Source: Pelobates cultripes
Lineage: Eukaryota > Chordata > Amphibia > Anura > Pelobatidae
Direction: 5' to 3'
NCBI GenBank assembly: GCA_933207985.1
Contig: OW240913.1
Span: forward strand, 330,347,960-330,411,959
Length of the DNA: 64,000 nt
The notes under the pieces were generated by a model, which was not told the origin of the DNA, made no database searches, and was given only the letters and a program-made list of their open reading frames with translations. Below are positions 11,331-23,289 of this stretch, one piece after another. Each line of letters starts with the position of its first letter. Position 1 is the stretch's first letter. The position numbers and the translations under genes are program-made.

Positions 11331-14261
11331 CTTACCACCACCCTTAACCAAAAATTTATACATGTGTACCTATACATGGAGCGAAATAGTAGGACTTGCA
11401 CAAGGACACAGACACCAAGAACAAGAAAAAAACGAAATAAAAATGCAAAACAAAATGCTAAATTTAACGACACCTGCAAACGAAATTGTCCCTTAAGTGA
11501 TGAAGTGGAACACGACCACGCTGACTGTTGAACCTTGAACACAAACTCAACAAATCCACAAGGACACAAATACAAAACAGCAGACACAGTCATCCAAACA
11601 CTAACCAACATGCCAAGACTCTTGAACCTTAAATACGTTACATTGAATTTTAATTATTGCCTGCCTTGCTCCATACAAACTCTGTATATCAGGTAGAACT
11701 TATACAACTTTCTCTTTAGCATGTCCTAATATGTATGAATTAGAGAAGACAAGGTGGCTAAAACCAATGATATGGTACTCTGACTTCTTTTGAAATTGTA
11801 AAGTATCCACACTACATCCACTCTATGTACCTTACAAAGACACAGAATGGAGGATCTCCACAGCTGAAGTACAGGTCTGACTTCAACACCCTAATTTTCA
11901 GCTCAATGATGCCCCCCTTGGTACACTGTGCTTCAATAAACTTCACCTTGGGAGATTGCGTGGAAAGGAATGGAATCATCAGTGATGTGTCCTGTCTGAA
12001 GCCATTATCACCTACAAGAACAAAAAAAACAAAGGAGAGCTGTCACACTCTTATCTCTAACACTCTAAAACAAATATAGAAGTCAAAATATATTAGTATT
12101 GAGAGCATGTAGCAGGAAGAGATCCAGGTTGATGTCTACTTTAAATCATATAGTTAGACGGTCTACAGCTCAGGAACACTTATGTATTTACCGGCAAGGG
12201 TCAAGGTAAAAAATATTCCGTTGATGACCTCCAACTACATTTAATGCATTATGCTTTAGCTCAAAAAAATTTAATATTGTATCTATTAAATGCTTCTACC
12301 CCTATGGTAAAATCAATGTAAAACACATAATATTAAAAACAGCCTTTTTAAATAAAATGTACAAAGGCAAGAACAAGATAGAAGAGTTACAAGCTTGCTA
12401 TCACAGGTACACACTACATTCTGTAGTTATATGATATATAGAGATAGATAGGATATCTTGAATGAGCCATGAGCCCTACAATTTACTATGTATCTAATTT
12501 TACTTTTGTGTCAATATTTCAAATGTCACATTTGTCATTATCTTAATTAGATGTCCTCTAATTAAAAAATGACATACCACATTAAACTTATATTTACAGA
12601 CTGCCCCATAAACAATAAGGCCAAATAGCGGAAATTCGCAAGAACATGTTCTCAGGACTTCAATAAATCCACCTTAAAAAAAAAACAACAACTCCAATGC
12701 TTATAATGACAATAAAAAACAGAAAAAGTGTCCCTGAAATCTGAAAACCTTAAAATAAATTATATTTTAAAAAATCCAATGTTGGATCAATAACCTTCCA
12801 AAGGTTTTTAATATAACATTGGAAATACAAGTTACTTTGTTTTGGTGAAATATTATAGAGTTTCAAAATCTTAATAACTTTAGATGCACCAACAATAGCC
12901 AGACTATATTTTCTAATTCCATTATACATCATTAGATTATAATGCTATTACTTTAAAAGGTTATGTTCTTCCCATTTTAATAAACCAAGCACCAAGGAGA
13001 TGGCAATAACTATTACATTTACAATAATTAGCTCGCTAGCAATCTGCATGAAGTTTCAAAGGAAAAAATAAAGAATTCACAGGATAGATCTAAATATCCA
13101 CGCGAATTAATAACAGGAGTTTTCGACATTCCTTATACTAGGCTAAGTCACTATTAGGGTTATAAGCTAAAAGACTGAATTACAGCAAAGTGAAGGTAAA
13201 TTGAGGTTTAAATACCTAATCTGGAAAAATTCTCCAAATCGGCTAAAGTCACAGCGTGGCTTTTTTAGTCTATATTTTGCCATCCAAATTTTAATTTAAA
13301 AAAAAAAATCAGTTCTGTTCAATCAATAAGCCTGTATGGTTAGGGGTGTTGACGGGACCTTTGCATGTCTGTGCTGTGAACAGGAAGCACACATTGTCAT
13401 AATAGAATTGTTGAAATGATGATAGAATTGTTGTATCGTTGAAATGATGCCAGAAATCCATCAGCAATCACCCATGGTGGCAAAAAACACAAAAATGAAA
13501 TATCTAGTGTTTGCGCTGCAATATCAGGACATGCAATTAAGATACAACATTGTGTCATTGCAACTTAGAAATGTATCAGTTTAATAGAATAGGCACTCTA
13601 CTCATTTAATGGGGCACCATTAGAGTAGGACTAGTGGCCTGACTCACTAAATGAAACTCTAATTGTCCATGGCTTTAAACATACCATAGCGAGTCTTGAT
13701 TATTATAATGCTAATCATTTAGTGCTACCTTTCAGAGCTTGGGAGCATTTAAAAATATTTTATTTATTTTATCAATACAATGCTATGTATTCTCTAATCA
13801 AAAATAAAATTAGTTATTTAAAGAGGCCAATACCGATTCACCTATGAATTTTATGTTGCATCTGTGATGCAACACCACGTGAAGCTTTTGTAAATTTAGC
13901 TTTTGCAAAAATATTTTTTTTTCTAAGATTCTACGAGATAAAGTTTTTCATCAACAGATCAACGGCTTCAAAAAATCTCAAATCAGGCAATGACGATGTT
14001 AATTAGACTTTTAATAGCTCGGGTGCAGGTAACTGATTAAACACTTTAGCTACATGTAGACTAACAAGCAAGTGGATAGTTGTTCACATTGTGTAGTATA
14101 CAATGAATAATCATGCACCAGAATAATCAAGGCTGGAAAGTTCAAGTAGAGAGATAATACCAGATTGAAAATTCTGATTATTCACATAAAATACACAATT
14201 TATATCATCCATCATATAAGGGTCCTCATATTTTATATTCTATAGAGCTGTTAGATGAAGG
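11331..14261. other. Intron sequence, nothing recognised
   Basis: About 2.9 kb of AT-rich sequence without a gene. The longer open frames (for example minus strand near 11267-11611) have no domain, no conserved motif and start at non-ATG codons. Confidence 0.5.
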
Positions 14262-14331
14262 TAGATAGATTAGATAGATAGATAGATAGATAGATAGATA
14301 CATAGAATAGATAGATAGATAGATAGATAGA
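14262..14331 (+). repeat. (GATA)n microsatellite
   Basis: Two blocks of GATA units are interrupted by CATAGAATA. Confidence 0.95.
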
Positions 14332-14350
14332 ATATTTGCATAGATTGTAC

Positions 14351-14900
14351 TTAAAGGGATAGTCTAAGCACCTAAACCACTTTAACTTAAAGGACCACTA
14401 TAGTGTCTATGTAGTCCTTAGGTCTCCCCCACCCTCATGGCCTTCCTCCTGCTGGGCTGAAGGGGTTAAAACCCCTTCAGCCACTTACCTTTATCAAGTG
14501 CCGGGCTCCCGATTGGGGCCGAATGCGCATGCACGGCCAGAGCCACGTGCGCATTTAAAACGCCCATAGGAAAGCATTACTCAATGCTTTCCTATGGATG
14601 TCAGCATCTTCTCACTGTAATTTTCACAGTGAAAATCGCGGAAGCGGCCTCTAGTGGCTGTCAGGGAGACAGCCACTAGAGGCTGGATTAACCCTGCAGT
14701 GTAAACATAGCTGTTTCTCTGGACCTGCTATGTTTTCAGCTGCAGGTTTAAAACTAGAGGGACCTGGCACCCAGACCACTTTATTGAGCTGAAGTGGTCT
14801 GGGTGCCTATAGTGGTACTTTTATGAAGCAGTTTGGGTGTATAGATCAGATCCCTGTAGTCTCACTGCTCAATCCTCTTCCATTTAAGAGTTCTGCAGTA
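14351..14900. mobile_element. TTAA MITE nested in another TTAA MITE
   Basis: An outer MITE starts at the TTAA of 14351-14354 (AGGGATAGTCTAAGCACC). At 14387-14390 it is interrupted by a second element, 14391-14819, which begins AGGACCACTATAGTGTC and ends CCTATAGTGGTACT, flanked by TTAA and a mutated TTTA. After it the outer sequence resumes (GAAGCAGTTTGGGTGTATAG), matching the 21434-21956 family. The outer right end is too decayed to place. The inner element carries a perfect hairpin at 14647-14683. Confidence 0.8.
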
Positions 14901-15394
14901 TTAACAGCACGTTCGCGGCTTTGAGTCACACAACCTCCATGAACACTTCCTGAACAGAAAGTTTAATTTTCAAACTTTTTTAGGCGAATGTCTTTCATTT
15001 AGAAGTTCTTATTTCACGATCTGCTAATTGCTTGATCTGTTAATCATTTGCCCTGATGATCCCCATCATTGCCACATTCTTTTCAAATGTGTTATCTAGG
15101 TAATAAATTCTTCCCCAGTAACTCTTACATCCTCAAAACTAAAGCGTACACCAAGGCTACACCCTACCAAGGGGAATGTGAAGAGGGGAAATAAAACTAC
15201 ATACAGAATCACATACATTTTACACAGAAATATGCGCCTGCATTTATACACACAATTCAACTATATTCACACTCTGACTCAAAATACAAATCACTACAAA
15301 AAATCTTAATGAATAAAGGTTATTCGTCTTTCCCTTTAAATGCAAAATTACAGGATGAAAGTGGTATGCGCACAGACAAATCCATCCTGGCTCC
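14901..15394. other. Intron sequence, decayed repeat likely
   Basis: The first 150-250 bp are probably the decayed remainder of the outer MITE. No gene was seen. Confidence 0.4.
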
Positions 15395-15545
15395 CATATA
15401 CCCTAGGACTCGGGGGAGACAACTTCGGCACTCCAGATGTGGACTACATCTTCTATAATGTTCTTACAGCCACAATGCTAGCAAATCATCAGGGGTGTCC
15501 ACATCATCTGGAATGCCGAAGGTTGCTTTCCCCTACTAGGTACTG
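15395..15545. repeat. Decayed palindromic repeat
   Basis: Arms around 15405-15460 (GGCACTCCAGATGTGGACTA) and 15497-15535 (inverted CGGCATTCCAGATGATG) form a long imperfect inverted repeat. It is of the kind widely scattered in vertebrate genomes. No coding potential was seen. Confidence 0.6.
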
Positions 15546-16140
15546 CTCTGGGCCAGAAGGGACATAGTAAGCTTAAAACTATAGTGCAGGCAGTTCCTAT
15601 AAAATTATATTTCAATCACGGAGTAGTATTGTCATTTACTTTGATTCGTAGGATGCTTCACTGAATGTGAATAAGTATTCACATGAAAGCAGTAACATTT
15701 TTCAGACAGGAAATAAAAACATGTTTTACAGTCACTCATTGGAAACGATGAAAGGTCACTAAATGTACGAGAGCACATTAATTTAGTCCCAAAGTTTAAA
15801 AGCGTGGTGAAACATTTTATTATTACCTGTTCTCATTAAAAACAATTTGTTGATTTTATGATACTAAGTAAATATTTAACTGCTGTTGGTCAGTGGCGTC
15901 AGTGGCTAACTAAATGCAGTGGAACGTGCATTCTAGAACATCTGGACTTGTAAAAGAGAGTTACATTTCTAACACTTCAGCTACCATGGAAGAAAAACAT
16001 TAATTAGCAAAAATCTTACAATTATTCATGATGCATTGTACAAAAATACAAATGAACGAACTATGTGCCTTGACAAAATAATGAAATCTGAGGTATCAGA
16101 AAAAATCACGAACTATTCCACAATGCCACTGGTCTGTACC
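15546..16140. other. Intron sequence, nothing recognised
   Basis: This is AT-rich intron. No gene was seen. Confidence 0.5.
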
Positions 16141-16144
16141 TAAA

Positions 16145-17225
16145 AGCTTATCATAACCAATATCTCTACCAAAGAAACCTAGTCTGAAGCGCTTCAATTT
16201 TGCAACAAACTAGGAAAAAATTATTTCTTGACCCCAAAATAGTAGTCAGATGTTTCCTTGGATCAAACAGCTATTACCCTACTAATTAGAAATTAAATCC
16301 CTGTATGTTATGTTTTTGCAGGTATTTATCCAATTGCAGTTTAAACATCTGTATAGACTCTGACAAAACCACCTCTTCAAGCAGAGAATTCCATATCCTT
16401 ATTGCTCTTACTGTAAAAAAAACTTTCTTTGCCTTAAATGAAATCTCCTTTCTTCCAGCCTAAATGTGTGACCTCGTGTCCTATGTATAGCCCTGTTTAT
16501 GAATAGATTTCCAGATAAAGGTTTGTACTGGTCCCAAACATATTTGTATAATGTTATCATATCCCCTCTCAGGCGCCATTTTTCCAAACTAAACAGATTT
16601 AAATTTTTTAACCTTTCTTCGTAACTAAAATGCTCCATTCCTTTTATCAATTTTGTAGCTCGTCTCTGCACTTTTTCTAGTGCCATGATATCTTTCTTTA
16701 GAACAGGTGCCCAAAATTGCACAGCATATTCAAGGTGTGGTCTTACCAGCGATTTATAAAGAGGCAAAAGTATATTTTCATCCCGAGTATTTATGCCCCT
16801 ATTTATACATGACAAAACCTTACTGGCCTTAGCAACTGCAGATTAACATTGCATATTGCTGCCCAATTTATTGTCTATAACAATTCCCAAATCCTTCTTG
16901 TGTGTGATTATCCCCAGTTCACTACCATTTAGGGTGTAAATTGCTTGTGCATTCTTAACCCCGAAGTGCATAACTTTGCATTTCTCTACGTTAAATTTCA
17001 TCTGCCATTTTAGTGCCCAATCCCCCAATCTATCCAAATCCCTCTGCAGCAAAGCAATATCCTGCTCACATTTTATTACTTTACAAAGTTGTGTGTCATC
17101 TACAAACACTGATACATGGCTTTCAATGCCTATTTCAAGATCATTTATAAATATGTTAAATAGAAGTGGTCTCAAAACAGAACCCTGTTATCTCTCATGT
17201 ATCACTTTTTAAGGAATATTGCTTT
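16145..17225 (-). pseudogene. Rex1/CR1-like LINE reverse transcriptase remnant with 3' UTR
   Basis: This is a minus-strand, 5'-truncated LINE. From about 17215 it reads PLLFNIFINDLE, then FVDDTQL (the catalytic F-x-DD motif), GDWALKWQMKFNVEKCKVMHFG and the thumb region. A frame break near 16840 separates this from VRPHLEYAVQFWAP, VQRRATKLIKGM and ERLKNLNLFSLEKWRLRGDM. The family replicates by target-primed reverse transcription. The 3' UTR (16145-16400) matches that of the copy at 21322-22173. Several in-frame changes make it inactive. Confidence 0.88.
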
Positions 17226-19518
17226 CCCCCAGATCCTTTATCCTGTACCCTTTTCTAAAAAGAAGAGAAATTGCATTATTTGTTGAAATTGTAAACGTTT
17301 TGAGTATAATGATTTGGCTTCCTGCTTTACTTTAAGGCCAAACAATTAATTTAGATTTCTTTAACAAAAGGGTTTTGCAAAACAACTGACTATGAATTCT
17401 ATTGCATTTCTTGCTATTGCTCAAACTATATCTTTCTTTTATAAAGTTTGGGGCCTTTGGGAAGAATTGAAGATCTAGGCCCGTTTGTAAGATCTGGCAA
17501 GAGTCTGTTGAAGGATTCTTAATTTTAATTTTTTCTGTATGTTTGTTTCCCTGTTTATTATAAAAAAATTATTGAAAATTTCAAACAAAAAGGTGATTGT
17601 TAACTTCTGTATTATGACATATTGTATCTTGTATAGAGCACTTGCTGCAATCATTCACATTATGAACCTCAGCATATTCACACCAAGTTCAAAATAAACA
17701 TAAGACTTTGTGGAAGGTTCGATGACTGATTTGAATACTAATGGACAGAATGCATATGATGCATACATATTCACTTCTGTACTAGTACAGACTACGGTAC
17801 ATTCTTTGTAAAATAAGACTGACAGCAGATGGTTCTCTTTGCTTGTACTGTCACTTGATAGTTTAAGATGTAAATTTGTCCTCTATCTTTTCTTGCAGAA
17901 GATTCTAAAAAAGTATCTAGCGGCATACAAATAATATCATGTACTCTTGGGCTCCCAGCCGATATGATGACGTGTAGAATTCATACAAGTGTTTTTCAAT
18001 GTTAAGCTCTACGGAAGATTCAAAAATATGCAAACCAGCCCAGGAGAAAGCTGCTAGACTATTTCATATACCAAAACCTTACAATAGGCCAACTTTTCAA
18101 TGCATCAACGATATTCTGAAATGAGCAATCACGCACAACCCCAACTGGATATCTTAATAGAAACGGTTTCATAGAAAAATGGGCCTATTGTCAAAAAACA
18201 GCTTTAAAGGCCTTCAGTAAACGGCCAACCAATTTATTCCCAAAACCTTGCTACAATTGTCACATTATCTGAAAAACTGGCACTATTGTTAATACAGGAA
18301 AGCGTACAACTATGTAGTTGTAGTAGAGCTTTAATTATACCAACACAAGGAGAGCAGTAGCATTTTGGCTAAATAGAGTAGATATCACAAACTCTTACCC
18401 AGATTGCCTACAACCCCCTGAATTCTTGAAATTCAATAGATAGCCAGATAATTGTAAGAGTAGGGGACCATAGGTTTTACTGCCTGCACTAGTAGACAAC
18501 ATGACACTAGTACTATAAAGCTGCACTTGCATTTAAAGGACCGTATCTCGTTTAGTAAATATTTGTATAAATGTATATATTCCATCTTTTCTATATTGCC
18601 ATGTCAACAAATCCTAACAAGGGATTTTTCTTCTCATGTGAATTTATTAATTGCCATATTTGTTGGTGTATGTAACGAAGGCCTCATTTAAATATTTTTG
18701 GATAAGCATTTCAAATGACCACAATCTGTTTTCAGAATCTACAAAAATTCCCGGAAACTTTAAGAAAGACTTCTGTAGATAATCATTTGAAAGCTTCATC
18801 TAACAGATTGTGATCAATCAAGACCTAAATGTTTTAAAACCTTAGACATTATTAAACGTTAGCAATATTCAAGTCACAAAAGGCTTGTCTTTTATAACTG
18901 GTCCACCCCCTAATTAGAATCTGTATATTAAAGAAATCTGGAAGATAAAGAAATAAAGGAGATATATTCACAATTTCACAAACATAAGAGGAACACAGAC
19001 ACAAGTCCACATTTGCATGTTACTTTGTTAGTAATGTGGAATTCCATGGCAAAACAGATTTAATTGAGGAGATGTAATTATGTGTATATCCCAGTATGAT
19101 CGAAATCTACATCTCATTATTTTGTGCTACCTAATGGCATGGTGCCATCTGTTAGACACCTTTACATTTTAACAGATATTTCCAGTGAACTAGGAATTGG
19201 ATATTAAATTGTACATTTTAGGACGAAATAATCTAGCATGTAGCTAACTATGTTAATGCAAGTGTCAATCTCAACTGCTATGGATTATAATTTGAATTCT
19301 TTATTCTTTATTTAGTAAATACATCTGAAAATATCACATTCTCCAAACTGAGATTTCTCGCCCCTCCAGGCCATGAATCAAGAATTCTTGCCGCCTTAAC
19401 CAAAGATATGTTTTGCTGCCTTCCATGTGCATTTTTTGCTACCCCAGTGATAAGATAATAGATTTCCTACAGTTTAGCAGTAATTTGCATGATTATACTG
19501 CCAGAGGAAAATAATAAT
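17226..19518. other. Intron sequence, nothing recognised
   Basis: About 2.3 kb of AT-rich sequence with no gene, no RNA gene and no repeat that I could classify. Confidence 0.5.
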
Positions 19519-19847
19519 CTAAAGGAACACTCCAATCACCATAAGCACTACAGCCCACCCCCATTTAGGTAGTCAAACCATTTTAAAATAGTTTGCCTTC
19601 AAACCTCAGGTCTGCCAGACAACTCCCTGCCCCCCCACTGCTTCAGACAGAGAGCTGGAAACTTTATGTCTGGGCTAAGCCCAGCAATGCAGGGCTTATC
19701 TCATTGGCTGAGAGTTATCAGCTTTCCCTTTTCAGCCAATGAGCTAGCATTGCAATGCAAATATAAACTCAGTCCCTTCTTGGGAGTTTCTGACTCTCTG
19801 TTGTTAGTAATGGAGATAAGGAGTTGTACCCTGCAGACTCCAGGTAA
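19519..19847. mobile_element. MITE-like sequence hosting a later insertion
   Basis: It starts TAAAGGAACACTCCAATCACC, like the TTAA MITE family at 61088. It is interrupted after 19859 by the element at 19860-20405 and resumes at 20418. No matching right terminus was found. Confidence 0.5.
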
Positions 19848-20417
19848 TATGTCAAACCATTACAAAGAAACTCGCCCTGCGCTCAAACTCCCATTACGCC
19901 TGGGCGGCAACAACGACCATAGTACACATCAGCCAAAATACATATAGTAAAAACCAAAGAAAAAAGTTACCTGCGCTCTTTCCACATCCCTATGTATTTT
20001 TAAACAAATGGAAGTTTTTAGTTACCTCCTGTGGCTATGAGAGGGTATGCCCACCTGCCACGTCAAGGCAGACCACTTAAGTGGGTCCTACTCTAATACT
20101 CTAACCATTCACCTTGCTTCCTTGAGCTTCTGGCAAAAATATCTCTAATGAGACAGAAAGGGGTATTTTTTATATACATCCCTACATGCTTATTAACCCT
20201 TAATAGGGAACACATGGGATGGGCAGCAGCATTGCAACCTAGCTGTGTGATGCAAAAGTGAATACAAATACAAAGAAACTAGTCCTGCGCTCAAACTCCC
20301 ATTACTCCTAGGCGGCAGCAACGACCATAATACACATCAGCCAAAATACATATAGTAAAAACCAAAGAAAAAAGTTACTTGCGCTCTTTCCACATCCCTA
20401 TGTATTATGTCAAACCA
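19848..20417. mobile_element. Element with 137-bp terminal direct repeats and 12-bp TSD
   Basis: The inserted DNA is 19860-20405 (546 bp). It is flanked by TATGTCAAACCA on both sides (19848-19859, 20406-20417). Its two ends are direct repeats: 19861-19997 and 20269-20405, about 95% identical by eye (7 differences). The sequence between them has no coding potential. The layout fits a tiny LTR-like (TRIM) element or a tandem, partial-dimer retroposon such as a Penelope derivative. A 12-bp TSD is long for an LTR element, so I favour the second. The family is not identified. Confidence 0.8.
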
Positions 20418-21320
20418 AGTATGAACTTTCGTTTTAGCATATCAACTCACACTAGAAGCAGCAAAGGCCCGAAACAGATCCAGGTAACTGGCAAACCATT
20501 CATAAATGGTTTCACAGCTTATTGTGGAATGGGACCACTGAACTCCTACAGTATGATCATGACTTGGGCTTAGCTCCACCAGAAGCAAGAAGGAGTGAGG
20601 TGGGTTTATATCAACACTACATAATGGATATGTGAATAGGGTGTGTGTGTTCACTGGGTCCCATGTATAGCAAGGGTCAGGGGAGACAGAACATTTATGA
20701 TATAACTACAAAGAACCAACCACTCTTGGTTTCCAGAGTAGATGTTTGTTGATCTACTATATTTACTATGGTAATCCCAAGCCTAAAGTGTGTAGACAGA
20801 ACCCATATGTAACATGAAGAATTCAATTATTACAGCAAGACAATGAATTCAGCTTTTCCTCTTTATTTCTGCTAGTTTGTCTCTTCCATGTAAACTTCAC
20901 CAGTCTTGAACATTATTCATTCTCTTTAAGTTTGTTTGGCACAACTAGAAAGAAAATGTATTTTATCAGTTTGGATTAACTATCATATGAATAACGATTT
21001 ATTGTGTAAAAATGCAATCTTCTCCATTGAAGATGAATCACCATAAAACTCACATTCCACATTTTATTACTTTTGCTTTTGAACGTGGCATGCAATACAA
21101 TTTATAGAGGGGAAACAATCACAAAGAGTCTACAAAATTTAAAATAGTTTGTTAAAGATATCACTAACTTCAGGACTATATAAAGGATATTTATTTTGGT
21201 TGAATTACTTTCAGCTTAGAATAGTGAAATTTTAACTAATTTATTTTTCACCATAAATACATTTTAATTCTTTCAAAGACATAAATTAAGACAACAGGCG
21301 ACTGATATTGAAAAAACAAT
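20418..21320. other. Intron sequence, mostly unclassified
   Basis: The first 200 bp or so continue the interrupted host repeat. The remainder is AT-rich. No gene was seen. Confidence 0.4.
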
Positions 21321-21321
21321 A

Positions 21322-22173
21322 ATTCTTATGGAATTCTCTGCCTAAAAAAGTTTTATCAGAGTCTGTACAGAGGTTTAAACAGCAACTGAATGCATACTTG
21401 TGAAAATATAATATTCAGGGATATAATTCTTAAGGGAACACTATAGTCACCTAAACAACTTTAGCTTAATAAGGCAGTTTTAGAGTGTATAGATCATGCT
21501 TCTCAGGTTTCACTGCTCAATTCACTGCCGTTTATGCCGCCCTTGTCACACCTCCCCTGGCTCTGATTGACACAGCCTGCATGAAAAAAACTGGTATCAC
21601 TTTAAATCAGATGTAATTTACCTTAAACAATTGTATCTCTTTCTCTGTAAATTGAACTTTAATCACATACAGGAGGCTCTTGCAGGGTCTAGCAAGCTAT
21701 TAACATAACAGGGGATATGAAAATCTAAATTAAACGGAACTTGCAATAATGGAAAGATAAACTTTAGATTACTCATTACAGGAAGTGTTTAGGAAGGCTG
21801 TGCAAGTCACATGCAGGGAGGTGTGACTAGGGCTGCATAAACAAAGTATTTAACTCCTAAATGGCAGAGAACTGAGCAGTGAGACTGCAAGGACATGATC
21901 TATACACCAAAATGGCTTCATTAAGCTAAAGTTGTCTTGGTGACTACAGTGTCCCTTTAATTTGTAGGGTAATAGTTTGTTGATCTAAGGATAATTCTGA
22001 CTGCCATTCTGAGGTCAAGAATGATTTTTTTTCCTAGTTTGTTGCAAGATTGGAAGTGCTTCAAACTGGGTTTTTTGCCTTCTTTTGGATCAACAGTAAA
22101 AAGCAGATTTGAGAAAGCCTGAACTTTATGGACACATCTCTTTTCAGTCAATGTAATTATGTAACTATGTAAT
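21322..22173 (+). pseudogene. 3' end of a Rex1/CR1-like LINE, interrupted by a MITE
   Basis: The last codons of the LINE protein are legible at 21330-21430 (NSLPKKV, SESVQRFKQQLNAYL, NIQGYNS). The 3' UTR resumes at 21961 (TAGGGTAATAGTTTGTTGAT) and ends in ATGTAATTATGTAACTATGT, an 8-bp tandem tail. The 3' UTR matches the minus-strand copy at 16145-16290. The break at 21430-21960 is an inserted TTAA MITE. The copy is heavily 5' truncated. Confidence 0.85.
21430..21960. mobile_element. TTAA MITE with long inverted repeats
   Basis: The element is 21434-21956 (523 bp) between TTAA duplications at 21430-21433 and 21957-21960. The left end GGGAACACTATAGTCACC pairs with a right end that reads inward AGGGACACTGTAGTCACC. 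Extended inner arms share CACTGCTCAATT and CACACCTCCC. It has no open frame. It is a piggyBac-type non-autonomous element inserted into a LINE tail. A second copy of the family is at 58401-59680. Confidence 0.88.
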
Positions 22174-22269
22174 AAAAAAAATAAAAATAAGTAAACCAAA
22201 TTATAACCACTCAGCAAATTAAATAAGGACAAACTGCAAATGTACTTATCGAAACACAACAATAGAATT

Positions 22270-22640
22270 TTGTTTGTCAGAACTGATTTGTCAAAAAAAC
22301 AAACAAAAAACAATTAGTCCATAAAGTGTATTAGATTGAACAACTTTAGTCCATAAAAACAAGTCAACAACAAAAAATGTGGACGAATCAAAATGGCACA
22401 AAAGTAGGCCAATCACTGTAATATTTTCTGTTGCAGTACCCTGATAGGTGCATTTTCACTCTGTTTGGTTCACAGATCAAGTGATAAGAAGTAATTAATA
22501 CAGGGCAAAATAACATATTATATATGTTTTAAATATATAAATATAGTTTGATTTGTTTATGATCCTCCTTTTTTCACTTTCTGTTGGTCACTCCTTACTT
22601 TATCTGTGAATACAATCATGAATTAGTTACCATCACTCAT
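22270..22640. mobile_element. Dispersed MITE-like repeat, copy 3
   Basis: It shares CTGTTTGGTTCACAGATCAAGTGA plus AGAAGTAATTAA with the copies near 9060, 11210 and 61845. The right half contains the inverted counterpart (GTTGGTCACTCCTTACTTTA). The ends are not resolved. Confidence 0.5.
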
Positions 22641-23254
22641 CTTGTTTCCTTTAAATGTATGAAGTCTCTTTTTGACTATATTTACTAATAAGTAAATGCC
22701 AAATTCCAAAACACCAGCATACATCCCACAGTTCCTTTAATACTCAGCCAGCCTATGTTATCATCCATTGTATAGTAGAAGTACGTGCAATGTGTGTGAT
22801 TGACATTGATAGAGTTGAAGTTGCAGTTCATTCCAGGAGTTTCTGTTAAAAGCCTCCAAGGAAATATTTCCAGTTTTAATACATGTTAATCAGTGTTTTT
22901 TTCCTTAGTGGAAAATATTTCACAGCTGTAAGTATTCATACTGTCTGTATTGTCAAAAGTAACGCCAAAAACAACTGATTAAAAATGATTTGGTTTATTA
23001 ATATTCTCCTGGTATACAGCTGCTCTGACTCCCCTTGTGAGAAGAAAGAATACTCTTAACGAAATCCCTTTAGAAGTGGTTCATGTCAACTTTATCTTTT
23101 AACAGATGTGGTTTACGAAGTCCTAAACTTAAAGCTACAGTCACTCAAAAGTAATTTTGTCAGCAACTATGATGCTAAATCCATTAAGCTAATAGTTCAC
23201 AGAAATTGTCAATATTTATTTATTGTTTTTTTTTTTTTTTTACTAAAGCTCTTT
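22641..23254. other. Intron sequence, nothing recognised
   Basis: No gene was seen. A poly-T run at 23226-23241 lies just upstream of the L1 element. Confidence 0.45.
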
Positions 23255-23289
23255 TTTACTAAAAGCTATTTTACTAAAGCTCCACCTGC

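Noticed and set aside
11267..11611. Minus-strand 114-residue frame with hydrophobic stretches
   Set aside because: No known family and it overlaps a dispersed repeat; likely chance.
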